A DNA stretch of 64,000 nt from an uncultured Clostridium sp. (GCA_947427035.1 CANEGK010000002.1:26567-90566); one strand, 5' to 3'; numbered from the stretch's first letter, positions 31,308 through 39,905 are shown. The notes: generated by a model from the letters alone, not told the origin. Translations and numbers: made by a program.

Positions 31308-32423
31308 TTAAATGTGCTGTTCGGACGGTGTTTCGCGCTTTTGCCCGCGCGCCTTTTTGAAGCGCACGACAACCTGCTTGACCAACATGAAGCCCATGAC
31401 GATGACGCCCATATAGCCGGTATAGGGGTATACGATGCCAACCAGGTCGGTGAAAGGCAGGTGGGACAGAACAATGGCGGCGACAACGGCGCCCGCACAG
31501 GTCAGGTTATAGCGGCGGGTGTGCTCTGTCGCCACCCGGCGGCAGACAACCCACAGAAGGGGGATGGCCGTCGAGTAGATGCCGGCCAGCAGGATAAAGA
31601 CGAAGATACCGGCCAGGGCGGGGTGGATGTTATTCGCCAGCGTCAGCGCCGGAATGGCCTTGTCATGCACACTGCCGATATTGCACAAAAGCCCCAAATT
31701 CATGACGATGATGGCGAGCACTAAAAACAGACCGCCGATAAAACCGCCGGCAACGCCTGTTTTGCGGGTTTTGGCCGTTTTGGAAAGCTGTGAAAGGAAC
31801 GGCAGCAGAATGATGGCGTTATAGCCGGTGTACAGGGCGCCGGCAAAGAGCCAGTTGGCAGCCGGCTGCTCGATGGAAACCGACCGCATGGTCAGGCTTA
31901 CATTTTGCAGGTTGCCCAGGTTGGCGGCGGCCGCCGTGCCGCCGATAAACAGGGAAAAAACGATGATAACCGGGCCGATGACGCCGATGATGCTGACCAG
32001 CTTGTCAAGTCCCATAAAAACGGTCGCCAGGGCCAAAACGCCCATGATGACGCTGCCGGCGAAGGAAGGCAGACCCCAGTATTCGTTGAGCGTCGCGCCG
32101 GCGCCGGCCAGCATGATGGTAAAAACGCCAAAGCTGAAAATAACCGAGAACCATTCAAGCGCAGTGCCCAGCCCCGCGCCGCAGTAATAGCGGTAAATTT
32201 CGCCGCCCTCGCCGGAGGACAGCGAGCGGCCGGTCTGCATCAGGGACATGCCAAGCCAGATAAACAGAACCAGACTGACGGCGCAGGCGGCAAAGCTCTT
32301 CCAGCCGTACGACGTGAAAAACTGCATGATTTCCTGGCCGGTCGCGTAGCCCGAGCCGATGCAAAAGGCGATGTAGGCGCCCCCCAGCTTGACGGCGTCG
32401 GTTATTTTTTCTCTGCGGTTCAC
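31308..32423 (-). CDS. YkvI family membrane transporter
   Basis: A 371-residue protein with about ten membrane helices. The opening, KLGGAYIAFCIGSGYATGQEI, contains the broken first helix typical of the APC/LeuT-fold superfamily, and the whole length corresponds to the YkvI family. Substrate is not known; amino acids or related compounds are likely. GGGAGGGG precedes the GTG start at 32423, and an extended -10 promoter lies just upstream. Charged residues at the C-terminus (VVRFKKARGQKRE) are cytoplasmic. It is divergent from the spore germination operon, with about 265 bases between them. Confidence 0.85.
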   Translation of the reverse strand: MNRREKITDAVKLGGAYIAFCIGSGYATGQEIMQFFTSYGWKSFAACAVSLVLFIWLGMSLMQTGRSLSSGEGGEIYRYYCGAGLGTALEWFSVIFSFGVFTIMLAGAGATLNEYWGLPSFAGSVIMGVLALATVFMGLDKLVSIIGVIGPVIIVFSLFIGGTAAAANLGNLQNVSLTMRSVSIEQPAANWLFAGALYTGYNAIILLPFLSQLSKTAKTRKTGVAGGFIGGLFLVLAIIVMNLGLLCNIGSVHDKAIPALTLANNIHPALAGIFVFILLAGIYSTAIPLLWVVCRRVATEHTRRYNLTCAGAVVAAIVLSHLPFTDLVGIVYPYTGYMGVIVMGFMLVKQVVVRFKKARGQKRETPSEQHI

Positions 32424-32455
32424 AAAGGATCCCCTCCCTGTATCTTCATGGCTTT

Positions 32456-32465
32456 ACTATAGCAC
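32456..32465 (-). promoter_or_regulatory. Extended -10 promoter of YkvI gene
   Basis: Minus-strand TGTGCTATAGT around 32456-32466, about 33 bases before the GTG start; no -35 hexamer at usual spacing. Confidence 0.45.
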
Positions 32466-32584
32466 AGTCATGCAGGCGGGACGTGTAAAGCGCTTTACAG
32501 GTATTGTGAAAAAAATATCGATATAAAAAGCAAAGATTTTGTCGCTTTGCACAAAGACATCTTGTGCTGTCTGTGCAAAGAGCT

Positions 32585-32613
32585 GTATTTTCAGCGGCCA
32601 GAATGCCATACTA
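32585..32613 (+). promoter_or_regulatory. Candidate sigma-G (forespore) promoter of germination operon
   Basis: GTATT (32585-32589), 17-base spacer, CATACTA (32607-32613). The -10 fits the sigma-F/G pattern CATnnTA and the -35 fits GHAT of the sigma-G consensus. No sigma-A promoter is closer to the gene. In Bacillus the gerA operon is read by sigma-G. The transcript would start near 32620 and rule out the in-frame ATG at 32547. Confidence 0.6.
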
Positions 32614-32690
32614 AGGGAATTAAAAGACTGCGGCACGCGGGAAAAGCGGCATTTGGCGCCGTACGGCCGCATGAAAGGGAGAGATGCAGG

Positions 32691-34136
32691 GTGTCGGTAT
32701 CGGTAGAGCTCAAGCAGAACATCGACAAAATGCACAGGCTTTTTGACCGGGACAAGACGGTGATTACGCGTATGGTCAACCCGGCCGGCTGGCCGGCCTG
32801 TGAAATCTGCCTGTTTTTCTGTGACGGTATGGTCAGCTCGGCCAGCATTAACGAAAGCATCATCAAGCCGCTGACCCTGATGGCGCCGCCGCCTGAAAAA
32901 ACAGACAGGCTGCGTTATCTGGAGCAGAGCGTCGTGCAGTCCAACGAGGCGCGGCAGAGCGGCGACTGGGACGATCTGGTGTACTCTATGGTATACGGCG
33001 ATACCATTTTATTTTGCAGCGGCTGTGACAAGGCGCTGGTGCTCAATACCAAGGGCTTTGCCATGCGGGGGATCGAGGAGCCGGACGGCGAAACGGTGCT
33101 CAAGGGCCCGCGCGAAGGGTTTACCGAGGGCATTTTGCGCAACCTGTCCATGCTGCGCCGGAAAATCCGCGTCAGCGAGCTCAAGCTGGAGTATATGACG
33201 CTGGGCAGCGTCAGCAAAACGGTGTGCGCCCTGTGCTACATTGACGGGATTGTGGACAGCGCTGTGCTGCTGGAGGTGCGCAGGCGGCTGCAAACGGTCG
33301 CGATGGACGGCATTCTGGATTCCAACTACATTGCCGAGATGATTCGCGACCACAAAAAAAGCCCCTTTAAAACCATCGGGACAACCGAACGGCCCGACGT
33401 TGTCGCCGCCAAACTGCTCGAAGGCCGGGTGGCGCTCGTCGTCGACGGCACGCCGGTCGTCCTAACCATGCCGGGAATCCTGATCGAGAGCTTCCAGTCG
33501 AGCGAGGATTATTACGTCGGCTTTCAGTTTGCCGCCATTTCGCGCTTTTTGCGCATGGCGGGCTTTCTGCTCGCCATTTCGGTGGTGCCGGTGTACCTTG
33601 CGCTCATGACCTTTCACGCCGAAATGCTGCCCACGCCGCTGCTGCTGTCCATCGCGTCGGCGCGGCAGGGAGTGCCTTTTCCGTCCGTCCTGGAGGCGCT
33701 GACGCTGCTGACCGCCTTTGATCTGCTGCGTGAAGCGGGGACGCGCACGCCCTCGGCCATCGGGCAGACGCTGTCCATTGTCGGCGGCCTGGTCGTCGGC
33801 TCGGCCGCCGTCGAAGCGCGCTTTGCCTCGGCGCCTATGGTCATCATCATTGCTTTTTCCGGCATCACCGGGCTGATGATTCCCAAGCTCAAGTCGGCCG
33901 TTATTCTGGTGCGGCTGGGGCTGATAGCGCTGTCGGCCTGCGCCGGGCTTTACGGGTATATACTCGGGATGGCGGCGCTCATGATGCATTTGGCTTCCAT
34001 GCAGTCCTTCGGCGTCAACATGCTGTCGGCGGGGCCGCTGTCCGAGTTGGGCAGCCACGAGGACAGCCTGATGCGCGCCCCCTTTGCACGCATGAAAAAG
34101 CGCGGCCGCTTCCTGTCGCGCGGGGAGCGCTCGTGA
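32691..34136 (+). CDS. gerAA: Spore germination receptor subunit A (GerA family)
   Basis: A 481-residue subunit of a nutrient germinant receptor of the spore inner membrane. The N-terminal soluble half includes VYSMVYGDTILFCSGCDKALVL, GPREGFTEGILRNLSMLRRKI (about residues 140-160) and the conserved ALVVDGTPVVLTMPGILIESFQSSEDYY (about 249-276). Four or five membrane helices follow, with HAEMLPTPLLLSIASAR and the GLVVGSAAVEA stretch typical of the family. The GTG at 32691 gives the usual family length and lies after GGAGAG; earlier in-frame starts precede the promoter. The stop overlaps the start of the subunit C gene. Confidence 0.93.
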   Translation: MSVSVELKQNIDKMHRLFDRDKTVITRMVNPAGWPACEICLFFCDGMVSSASINESIIKPLTLMAPPPEKTDRLRYLEQSVVQSNEARQSGDWDDLVYSMVYGDTILFCSGCDKALVLNTKGFAMRGIEEPDGETVLKGPREGFTEGILRNLSMLRRKIRVSELKLEYMTLGSVSKTVCALCYIDGIVDSAVLLEVRRRLQTVAMDGILDSNYIAEMIRDHKKSPFKTIGTTERPDVVAAKLLEGRVALVVDGTPVVLTMPGILIESFQSSEDYYVGFQFAAISRFLRMAGFLLAISVVPVYLALMTFHAEMLPTPLLLSIASARQGVPFPSVLEALTLLTAFDLLREAGTRTPSAIGQTLSIVGGLVVGSAAVEARFASAPMVIIIAFSGITGLMIPKLKSAVILVRLGLIALSACAGLYGYILGMAALMMHLASMQSFGVNMLSAGPLSELGSHEDSLMRAPFARMKKRGRFLSRGERS

Positions 34137-35218
34137 AGCGCGGGGCGGGAATGGCGCTGGCGCTCTGCCTGCTGCTGTGCGGCTGCAAAGATTACCGGGA
34201 GCTTGATCAGCGCGACATTGTTTCGGGCGTCGCCGTCGACCGCGTGAAGGACGGCTATGCGCTGCTGCTGTCCATTGCCGATGTCACCGCCGGCTCGGAC
34301 GACAACCCGGGCGCGCGTTGGCTGCCATTGCAGGGGGCGTCGCTGGCCGAAGCCGTAGGCAGCGGGGCGGGCAGCACCGGGCGGCAGGCCTATCTGGGGC
34401 ATATGCAGCTGGCCGTTGTAGGCGATGAAACGGCGCGCGGCGGCCTGGACGACCTGCTCTGGTATTTGCAGCGCAGCGCCGACGTTCATATGACGCTGGC
34501 GCTTGCTGTGGCCGAGGGTGATGCTGTCGCCTTGTTTCAAAAGCAGGAGGATGCGCAGGCCGCCGCGTTTGATTTATCCCGCGCAGCCGTTCACGCCGGC
34601 AAGGCGGGGCTGGCGCCCGACATGCCGCTGTACCGTTTTCTCAGCGACCGGCAGGAAGAAGGGATCGAAGGAATTTTGCCCCGCATTTCCACCGCCGAAG
34701 GGGGCGTGCATATAGAAGGCGCCGCTCTTTTCAGGGGCGACAAGCTTTGCGGGCGGCTGGATCCGAAGCTCACGCAGGTTCTGCTCATGGCGCGCGGACT
34801 GCTGCACGAAGGGGTTCTGACCGTCAACCAGGGGGAAGGCAGCGTCGCTTTTGACATCCGCGGCTGCACGGCGCGGCTGCGCACGCAGGAAAGCGGAGAC
34901 GGCGTGCTTGCAAAGTACGAAATCAAGCTGTCGCTCGAGCTGTGCCAGGGCGCGCAGAGCGACAGCCTGAGCGCTGAAATCAAAGAGCAATATGAAAAGC
35001 TGGCGCAAAGCGAGGTCGAGCGGCGCTTTGTCGAGCTGTGCACGCTGCTGCAAAAAACCTATGGCGTCGATTCGCTGGGGGTAGGAAGGCATATTCACCG
35101 CCACGACGCCGGGCTGTGGGCGCGCATGGGCGAAGACTGGGAGAAAAACTTTGCCGCCAGCCAAATCACGGCGGAGGCCGACGTGGTGCTGCACGGCAGC
35201 GGGCGTTCGCTTAAATAA
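34133..35218 (+). CDS. gerAC: Spore germination receptor lipoprotein subunit C (Ger(x)C family)
   Basis: A 361-residue lipoprotein on the outer face of the spore inner membrane. The signal peptide ends at LLLCGC (lipid on Cys18) and is followed by YRELDQRDIVSGVAVD, the hallmark start of Ger(x)C proteins. The C-terminal part, with EVERRFVELCTLLQKTYGVDSLGVGRHI and the final ITAEADVVLHGSG, matches the family's domain 3. The GTG at 34133 overlaps the subunit A stop, so the two are translationally coupled. It is 12 bases before subunit B. The order A-C-B differs from the Bacillus gerA order A-B-C. Confidence 0.92.
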   Translation: MKRGAGMALALCLLLCGCKDYRELDQRDIVSGVAVDRVKDGYALLLSIADVTAGSDDNPGARWLPLQGASLAEAVGSGAGSTGRQAYLGHMQLAVVGDETARGGLDDLLWYLQRSADVHMTLALAVAEGDAVALFQKQEDAQAAAFDLSRAAVHAGKAGLAPDMPLYRFLSDRQEEGIEGILPRISTAEGGVHIEGAALFRGDKLCGRLDPKLTQVLLMARGLLHEGVLTVNQGEGSVAFDIRGCTARLRTQESGDGVLAKYEIKLSLELCQGAQSDSLSAEIKEQYEKLAQSEVERRFVELCTLLQKTYGVDSLGVGRHIHRHDAGLWARMGEDWEKNFAASQITAEADVVLHGSGRSLK

Positions 35219-35229
35219 GGGGGCGGGGT

Positions 35230-36303
35230 ATGAAAAACGCGGACAACGGGATGCTGTCGGGCCGGCAGATTTTCTGCCTGCTCGCCCTTTTTCTGAGCGG
35301 CGGCGTGGGAACTATGGGCGGCGGCGGCTCGGTGCGCGATATCTGGCTGCTCATGCTGCTGGCAGGCGCAGCAGCCATTCCCCTTTATCTGCTGTATATG
35401 TATTTGGCACGGGCAGGGCAGGCGCCGCTGGGATGCTTTGAGGCGGCCTTTGGCCGCGTGGCGGGCGGCGTGATGCGCCGGCTGCTCGGGCTGATCGCGT
35501 TGGCGGCCGCGGCCATTGAGCTGCGCATTTTTACCGATTTTACGGCGGCGACGGCGTTGCCGCGCAGTCCGCGGTTCCTCATTGCCGCGCTCATGGCGGC
35601 AGCGCTTTTTCTGGCCCTGCGCGCCGGGGCCGAGGTCCTGGCGCGTGCCGCCGCGCCGGCCTTTTGGGTGGTCTTTGGAATGCTGGCGCTCTCGTTTGCA
35701 GCCGCACTGCCGCAGCTTGACTGGGGGGCGGTGCTTCCCCTGGGGGAAGCAGGGCCGGCGCGGCTGGGCCAGAGTTTTCTAAGCAACGCCATGATACCGT
35801 TTTTTGAGGGCTTTTTCGCCCTGATGGTGCTGGCGCCCCTGTACAATAAAAAAGGCGGCGCGCGCCGCTCCGTACTGGGAGCTGTCCTGTTCGCCGGGCT
35901 GTTTCTCGGCCTGACGCTGATGAAAAACATCATGCTGCTCGGCTACCCGGCAGGCAGCCAGTATTATTTCCCGTCATATACGGCGGGGAGCGTCACGGTG
36001 ATCAGCGAGTTTTTCCAGCGGCAGGAGCTGCTCATCGCAGCGCCGTTTCTGCTGTGCGAGCTCGTCAAGGCCGCTTTGTGCCTGTTGTTTGCCGGGCAGG
36101 CTCTCGGTGCGCAAAAGCATCGGTGGACTGGACCCGCGCTGTGCGCCGCGGCGCTTCTGCTCTCCCTTTTGGGGCGCGGCGGCGTGGCCGAGACGGTAGA
36201 GCCGCTGCGGCTCTACGGCCGGTCGCTGTTTGTGCCGCTGCTTTTGCTGCCGCTTTTGACGGCGGCCGCGCTGCGGCTGCGCAAAAAAAGACGCCGGCGA
36301 TAA
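35230..36303 (+). CDS. gerAB: Spore germination receptor permease subunit B (GerB family)
   Basis: A 357-residue polytopic protein with about ten helices, of the APC-superfamily group that supplies the germinant-binding B subunit. Recognisable parts are LSGRQIFCLLALFLSGG at the N-terminus, RIFTDFTAATALPRSPRF and the PFFEGFFALMVLAPLYNK region. Direct binding of amino acids is known for the Bacillus homologue, so an amino-acid germinant is likely. GGGGGCGGGGT lies before the ATG. Very Leu/Ala-rich composition reflects high GC. It is the last gene of the operon. Confidence 0.88.
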   Translation: MKNADNGMLSGRQIFCLLALFLSGGVGTMGGGGSVRDIWLLMLLAGAAAIPLYLLYMYLARAGQAPLGCFEAAFGRVAGGVMRRLLGLIALAAAAIELRIFTDFTAATALPRSPRFLIAALMAAALFLALRAGAEVLARAAAPAFWVVFGMLALSFAAALPQLDWGAVLPLGEAGPARLGQSFLSNAMIPFFEGFFALMVLAPLYNKKGGARRSVLGAVLFAGLFLGLTLMKNIMLLGYPAGSQYYFPSYTAGSVTVISEFFQRQELLIAAPFLLCELVKAALCLLFAGQALGAQKHRWTGPALCAAALLLSLLGRGGVAETVEPLRLYGRSLFVPLLLLPLLTAAALRLRKKRRRR

Positions 36304-36335
36304 AAAACGGGCGGAAACCATGCGGTTCCGCCCGT
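36302..36335. terminator. Hairpin between germination operon and serine hydrolase gene
   Basis: CGGGCGGAAACC pairs with GGTTCCGCCCG, with one unpaired A. On the minus strand it is followed by TTTTTTAT, so it chiefly terminates the serine hydrolase transcript, and may also stop the germination transcript. Confidence 0.7.
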
Positions 36336-36354
36336 TCTGTTGTCGGTACAGCCG

Positions 36355-37251
36355 TTATTTGACGTATTCTTCGTAAATATCGCGCGAGAGTTCGGCCAAG
36401 AGACTGTCGCTCATAATGCCGTTGAGATTCTTTTCGTACTCCTCTTCACTGGCCGAGTTGCCGTTGTAGAACAGGGTCAGGATGTAGTCGCCCTTGGGCG
36501 AATAGACAATGCCGCAGTCGTTGGCGACGCGGTCCATTGTGCCGGTCTTGTGCGCGACTTCAACATTCCCGGGCAGGTATTTGGGAATGCGGGAATTGGT
36601 CTGGCACTGCTTCATAATGTTGAGCATTTCGTCGCACACCCAGGGGGTGAAGAGCTTTTTGTCATAAACCATGCGCAGAATCTTCATCATGTCGTTGGGG
36701 CTGGTCGAATCGTTTTCAGGCGTCTGGCACAGGTAGTCGGGGGTGTTGCGGTAGGATTTGCCGACGGTGTCGGCAAAGGTTTCGTTGCCGGCCGTCTGGT
36801 AATAGAGGGCGATCAGCTTTTTGCAGGGGTAGTCACATTTGGTTTTGGAAAGGCCGAGCGGATCGATGACGTTGGCCTTGATGTTGTCGCGGCCGACAAA
36901 GTCAAACAGGAAATCGGTGGCCGTGTTGTCGGAAATGATCATCATCAGCGTGGCATAGTCCTGCAAGGTGGGGTTGAGCCCGGCTTGCAAATTGAAGAAA
37001 ACGCCGCTGCCGATGCTTTTGACTTCATCGGTCAGAACGTGGCGGTCGCTCATTTTGAACTTGCCTTCCTGCGCCTGGCGGAAAAGCTCGGCGAGGATGT
37101 ACACCTTAAAGGTGCTGGCCGAGGGGAACTCGTCGTCGCCCATCAGCGAAAAGCTTTCGCCGGTCTGCAGGTCGGTAAAACCGACGCCCAGGTTGCCGGT
37201 GACAGAGTCGCGGTATTTTTCGGCGATGGCGCGAATGTTTTTAATGTTCAT
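36355..37251 (-). CDS. Class A beta-lactamase-related serine hydrolase, no signal peptide
   Basis: A 298-residue protein of the penicillin-binding/class A beta-lactamase fold. The three active-site boxes are present: SASTFK (Ser46, Lys49), SDN (107-109) and KTG (235-237). There is no signal peptide or membrane helix, unlike exported beta-lactamases. By eye, the omega-loop glutamate that should lie about 17 residues before the STSP turn (185) is absent, so efficient deacylation is doubtful. It may be an esterase or peptide-modifying enzyme. The start overlaps the nitroreductase gene by 11 bases, so the two are coupled. Confidence 0.85.
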   Translation of the reverse strand: MNIKNIRAIAEKYRDSVTGNLGVGFTDLQTGESFSLMGDDEFPSASTFKVYILAELFRQAQEGKFKMSDRHVLTDEVKSIGSGVFFNLQAGLNPTLQDYATLMMIISDNTATDFLFDFVGRDNIKANVIDPLGLSKTKCDYPCKKLIALYYQTAGNETFADTVGKSYRNTPDYLCQTPENDSTSPNDMMKILRMVYDKKLFTPWVCDEMLNIMKQCQTNSRIPKYLPGNVEVAHKTGTMDRVANDCGIVYSPKGDYILTLFYNGNSASEEEYEKNLNGIMSDSLLAELSRDIYEEYVK

Positions 37252-38154
37252 CTGAAAAACTTCCTTTCTTTTCTAAAGCGTCAAAGGGCCGCAGACCCTG
37301 TAAACGCATCATTTCCAAAATTTTTCCGCCCGTTTCGTACATATCGCGGGCGTGGTAATGCAGGCCGAAGCGGCGCTGGGTTTCGTTGATAAAGCCCTGC
37401 CCGTCGGCCGTTTTCAAAATGGCCTCGGTGCGCTCGGGGTCAAAGGTGGTCAAAAGCGAGCGCCGCAGATTATCCAGCATTTCACTGCGGTACGGCTCTT
37501 TGGCCGGCAGAGGCAGAGTGCGGCCCTGCAATTTGGTTTCGTAGGCGTCATAAATCTGTTCGGGCGTCAGCGCGGGGTACTCGCCTTCAAAAATCACGAC
37601 CGACGGGTCGAGCTTGGGCGCGACGGGGGGCTGCGCTTTGGGCCAGCCGACCGAAAGAATCACGACGGGGTAGGTCAGTTGGGGCAGGGAATACATTTCG
37701 GTCAGTTCGGCGCCGCAGTGGTTGCTGGAACCGACATAGCACGAGCCGAGACCGACGAGGTGACAGGCCGTTTCAACGGTCTGCGCCGCGCACATGACGT
37801 CCTCAAGTCCGATGAGAAAGTGCATATAGCTGTGGTCACAGGTAAAGGGAGCATCCTTTTGTGCGGCGTAGATCTGGTAGCGGTGCCAGTCGAGCAAAAA
37901 ATCAGGTTGACGGGGGCATCTGCAATGAATTTCTGCCCGCCGCACAAATCGCACAGCTTTTGGGCACGCTCGCGGTCGCGCTCGACGATGACCGACCACG
38001 GCTGCAAATTGCCGCCGCTGGCGGCGTGCAGGGCGGCCGAAAGGATTTCGTGCAGCAAACCGTCCTCGACCGGCTGTTCGGAAAAGCTGCGGCATGAAGC
38101 GCGCGAACAAAGATGGCGGACGGCTTCAAGCCCGTCCTGGGTGGAAAAGGACAT
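37241..38154 (-). pseudogene. Nitroreductase family protein, frameshifted
   Basis: A flavin-dependent nitroreductase split between two frames. The first about 84 codons (start 38154: ASCRSFSEQPVEDGLLHEIL and ALHAASGGNLQPWSVIVE) match the N-terminus; the rest continues in another frame (LLDWHRYQIYAAQ, MCAAQTVETACHLVGLGSCYVG, TYPVVILSVGWPK). Adding one base in the A-run at 37896-37901 restores a 304-residue protein, with the segment VNLIFLLDWHRY. The last about 75 residues are an extension beyond the usual fold. A true deletion, a slippage site or a sequencing error are all possible. The promoter position fixes the start. Confidence 0.82.
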
Positions 38155-38182
38155 GAAAGCATCGCTCCTTTCATTTGGTTTT

Positions 38183-38211
38183 ATTGTAACATTGAAAAAC
38201 ATAAAAGTAAA
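38183..38211 (-). promoter_or_regulatory. Promoter of nitroreductase/serine hydrolase operon
   Basis: Minus-strand TTTACT (38206-38211), 17-base spacer, TACAAT (38183-38188), then GAAAGGAGCG before the ATG at 38154. Confidence 0.55.
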
Positions 38212-38593
38212 TGACCAAAAGAGCGGGCAGAGAGGGGGATATTATACGAAAACCCGGTATCTGCACGGAAAAAAGCGATAATGCCGGGCCGCGGGCGGAA
38301 ACAGGGGACGACCCGCGAAGACCGATAGGAACACAGAGATTTTTGCGCAGCGAACAGGAAACTTGAGAAACGAAATTTAGAAAAAAATAAGGAAAAAGGT
38401 GGCAAAAAATAAAAAATATATTTATTCTGGAATTCCTTGTCGGAGTGTTGTATAATGAGAAAAAGAGCCGAAAAGGGGAGGTGACGGAGCCGGCAGAAGA
38501 GCAGAAAATCGGTCGTTTCAATGATTTCGCGGCAGCAATTCCTGTTTGCCGCAGGCATCACGGTGAGAAATCACATCGGTCAGGAGCGATATT
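38212..38593. other. AT-rich intergenic region
   Basis: No convincing gene. Open frames here have no ribosome binding site and improbable composition. The stretch 38365-38465 is very AT-rich and ends in TATAAT (38451-38456), probably the -10 box of the small XRE gene, without a good -35. The leader from there to 38594 is about 130 bases. Confidence 0.4.
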
Positions 38594-38821
38594 TTGACAG
38601 TCAACTCACAGTTTGCCAGCGAAGTGTTTCGCGCGCGTACAGAACAAAACCGTACGCAGGCTTGGGTTGCAGAAAAAGCGGATACCTCGATTAGATGGTA
38701 TCAGTCTATTGAAAGAGGCAAAGCGCGCCCCAGTTTCAGGGTGGGGATTCGCATTGCCCTTGCGCTCAATATTGATTTGAATCAGCTGATCCGTGATGTA
38801 TTCGGTGAGAGCCATGCGTAA
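38594..38821 (+). CDS. Small XRE-family HTH protein (paralogue 1)
   Basis: A 75-residue protein that is just one Cro/C1 helix-turn-helix: FASEVFRARTEQNRTQAWVA, then YQSIERGKARPSFRVGIRIA. The start is TTG at 38594, with AGGAG 8 bases before it. It is 56 percent identical (42 of 75 residues, counted by eye) to the protein at 39963-40190, and both are exactly 75 residues. The AraC-type gene lies between them. It could act as a small repressor. A terminator follows directly. Confidence 0.82.
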   Translation: MTVNSQFASEVFRARTEQNRTQAWVAEKADTSIRWYQSIERGKARPSFRVGIRIALALNIDLNQLIRDVFGESHA

Positions 38822-38831
38822 AGTTTCACAT

Positions 38832-38864
38832 AAAGCCCGGGGGGATGCCGTCCCCGGGCTTTTT
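38832..38864 (+). terminator. Terminator after XRE paralogue 1
   Basis: AAAGCCCGGGG pairs with CCCCGGGCTTT around a 9-base loop and is followed by TTTTC. Confidence 0.88.
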
Positions 38865-38961
38865 CAAGCGCCGGGATGTTTGGGCCGCGCGCCGGTACGG
38901 CTGCCTGTAGAACGCCCTCGCTTTTTTGTGCAGGGATTGAGAGGATAAAGGCGGGAAAAGC

Positions 38962-38970
38962 TGTTATAAT
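38962..38970 (+). promoter_or_regulatory. Extended -10 promoter of AraC gene
   Basis: TGTTATAAT, with TATAAT at 38965-38970 and a TG one base upstream. Only about 14 bases of leader remain before the AGGAGG ribosome binding site ends at the ATG. Confidence 0.5.
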
Positions 38971-38990
38971 GGGGGAAACGAGGAGGCAGA

Positions 38991-39842
38991 ATGATGGAAT
39001 GGATCGAACGGCTCAACCATGCAATTGCTTATATGGAGGACAATTTGACAGGGACGATTGACTATGGACAGCTGGGGCGCATCGCCTGCTGTTCGGCTTA
39101 CCATTTTCAGCGGATGTTTGCATATATGGCGGGCGTTCCGCTGTCCGAGTATATCCGCCGGCGAAGGATGTCGCTGGCCGCAGCCGATTTGCAGAGCGGC
39201 CAAAAGATCGTTGATGTCGCCGCTAAATACGGCTACAGCTCGCCGACGGCCTTTAACCGCGCGTTTCAGGCTGTGCATGGCGTTGCGCCCTCGGCCGTCA
39301 AAGGCGGGGGCGTTCCCCTGAAGTCCTTTCCGCCCATCTCGTTTGCCATCACAATCAAAGGAGCGGAAGCAATGAACTACAGGATTGAAACCAAAGCGGC
39401 CTTTCGCATTGCCGGCGTGTCAACGCCGCTGGACAAGGACATTGAGAAAAATTTCGCGGTGATCCCGGCAAAATGGCAGGAAATTTCGGCGGACGGGACG
39501 TTGCAGAGGCTGGCGGCCATGATGGACAGCGAACCGATGGGAGTGCTCGGCGTCAGCACCTGCAATGACGAGGAGCCGTGGCGGTATTACATTGCGGTGT
39601 CGACTACGCAGCCGGGCGGCGGGCTGGAGGAATACACCGTGCCGGCTGCGACGTGGGCCATTTTCAGCGGTACGGGGACAAACCAGTCCATTCAGGAGCT
39701 GGAGCGCCGCATCGTAACCGAGTGGCTGCCCGCCTCGGGCTACGAATATGGCAATGCGCCCGATATCGAGGTGTATCTAAGCCCCGACCCGCAAAACGCC
39801 CGGTACGAAGTGTGGATCCCTGTCGTCAAAAGGCAGGGATGA
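38991..39842 (+). CDS. AraC family regulator with GyrI-like effector domain
   Basis: A 283-residue regulator. Residues 1-105 are the double HTH of AraC proteins (IDYGQLGRIACCSAYHFQRMFAY; IVDVAAKYGYSSPTAFNRAFQAVHGVAPSAVK). Residues 125-283 are a GyrI-like/AraC effector-binding domain (MNYRIETKAAFRIAGVSTPL, GVLGVSTCNDEEPWRYYIAVS, WLPASGYEYGNAPDIEVYL) that commonly binds small, often cationic or aromatic, compounds and is found in multidrug regulators such as Rob and BmrR. GAGGAGG precedes ATGATG. It is a single-gene unit; no target is evident, but the flanking XRE genes are possible partners. Confidence 0.92.
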   Translation: MMEWIERLNHAIAYMEDNLTGTIDYGQLGRIACCSAYHFQRMFAYMAGVPLSEYIRRRRMSLAAADLQSGQKIVDVAAKYGYSSPTAFNRAFQAVHGVAPSAVKGGGVPLKSFPPISFAITIKGAEAMNYRIETKAAFRIAGVSTPLDKDIEKNFAVIPAKWQEISADGTLQRLAAMMDSEPMGVLGVSTCNDEEPWRYYIAVSTTQPGGGLEEYTVPAATWAIFSGTGTNQSIQELERRIVTEWLPASGYEYGNAPDIEVYLSPDPQNARYEVWIPVVKRQG

Positions 39843-39872
39843 CGCTGCCGGTGTGAAAACCCAAACAGGCAG

Positions 39873-39905
39873 AAAACAGCCGGGGAATCTTCCCCGGCTG
39901 TTTTG
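39873..39905 (+). terminator. Terminator after AraC gene
   Basis: AAAACAGCCGGGGA pairs with TCCCCGGCTGTTTT around ATCT. Its last bases overlap the -35 box of the next promoter. Confidence 0.88.

Noticed and set aside
36340..37389. Open frame of 349 codons opposite the serine hydrolase gene
   Set aside because: Shadow of the minus-strand gene with SxxK, SDN and KTG motifs.
38181..38561. 126-codon frame on minus strand in the AT-rich gap
   Set aside because: Phe/Leu/Ser-rich random look, no ribosome binding site, overlaps the nitroreductase promoter.
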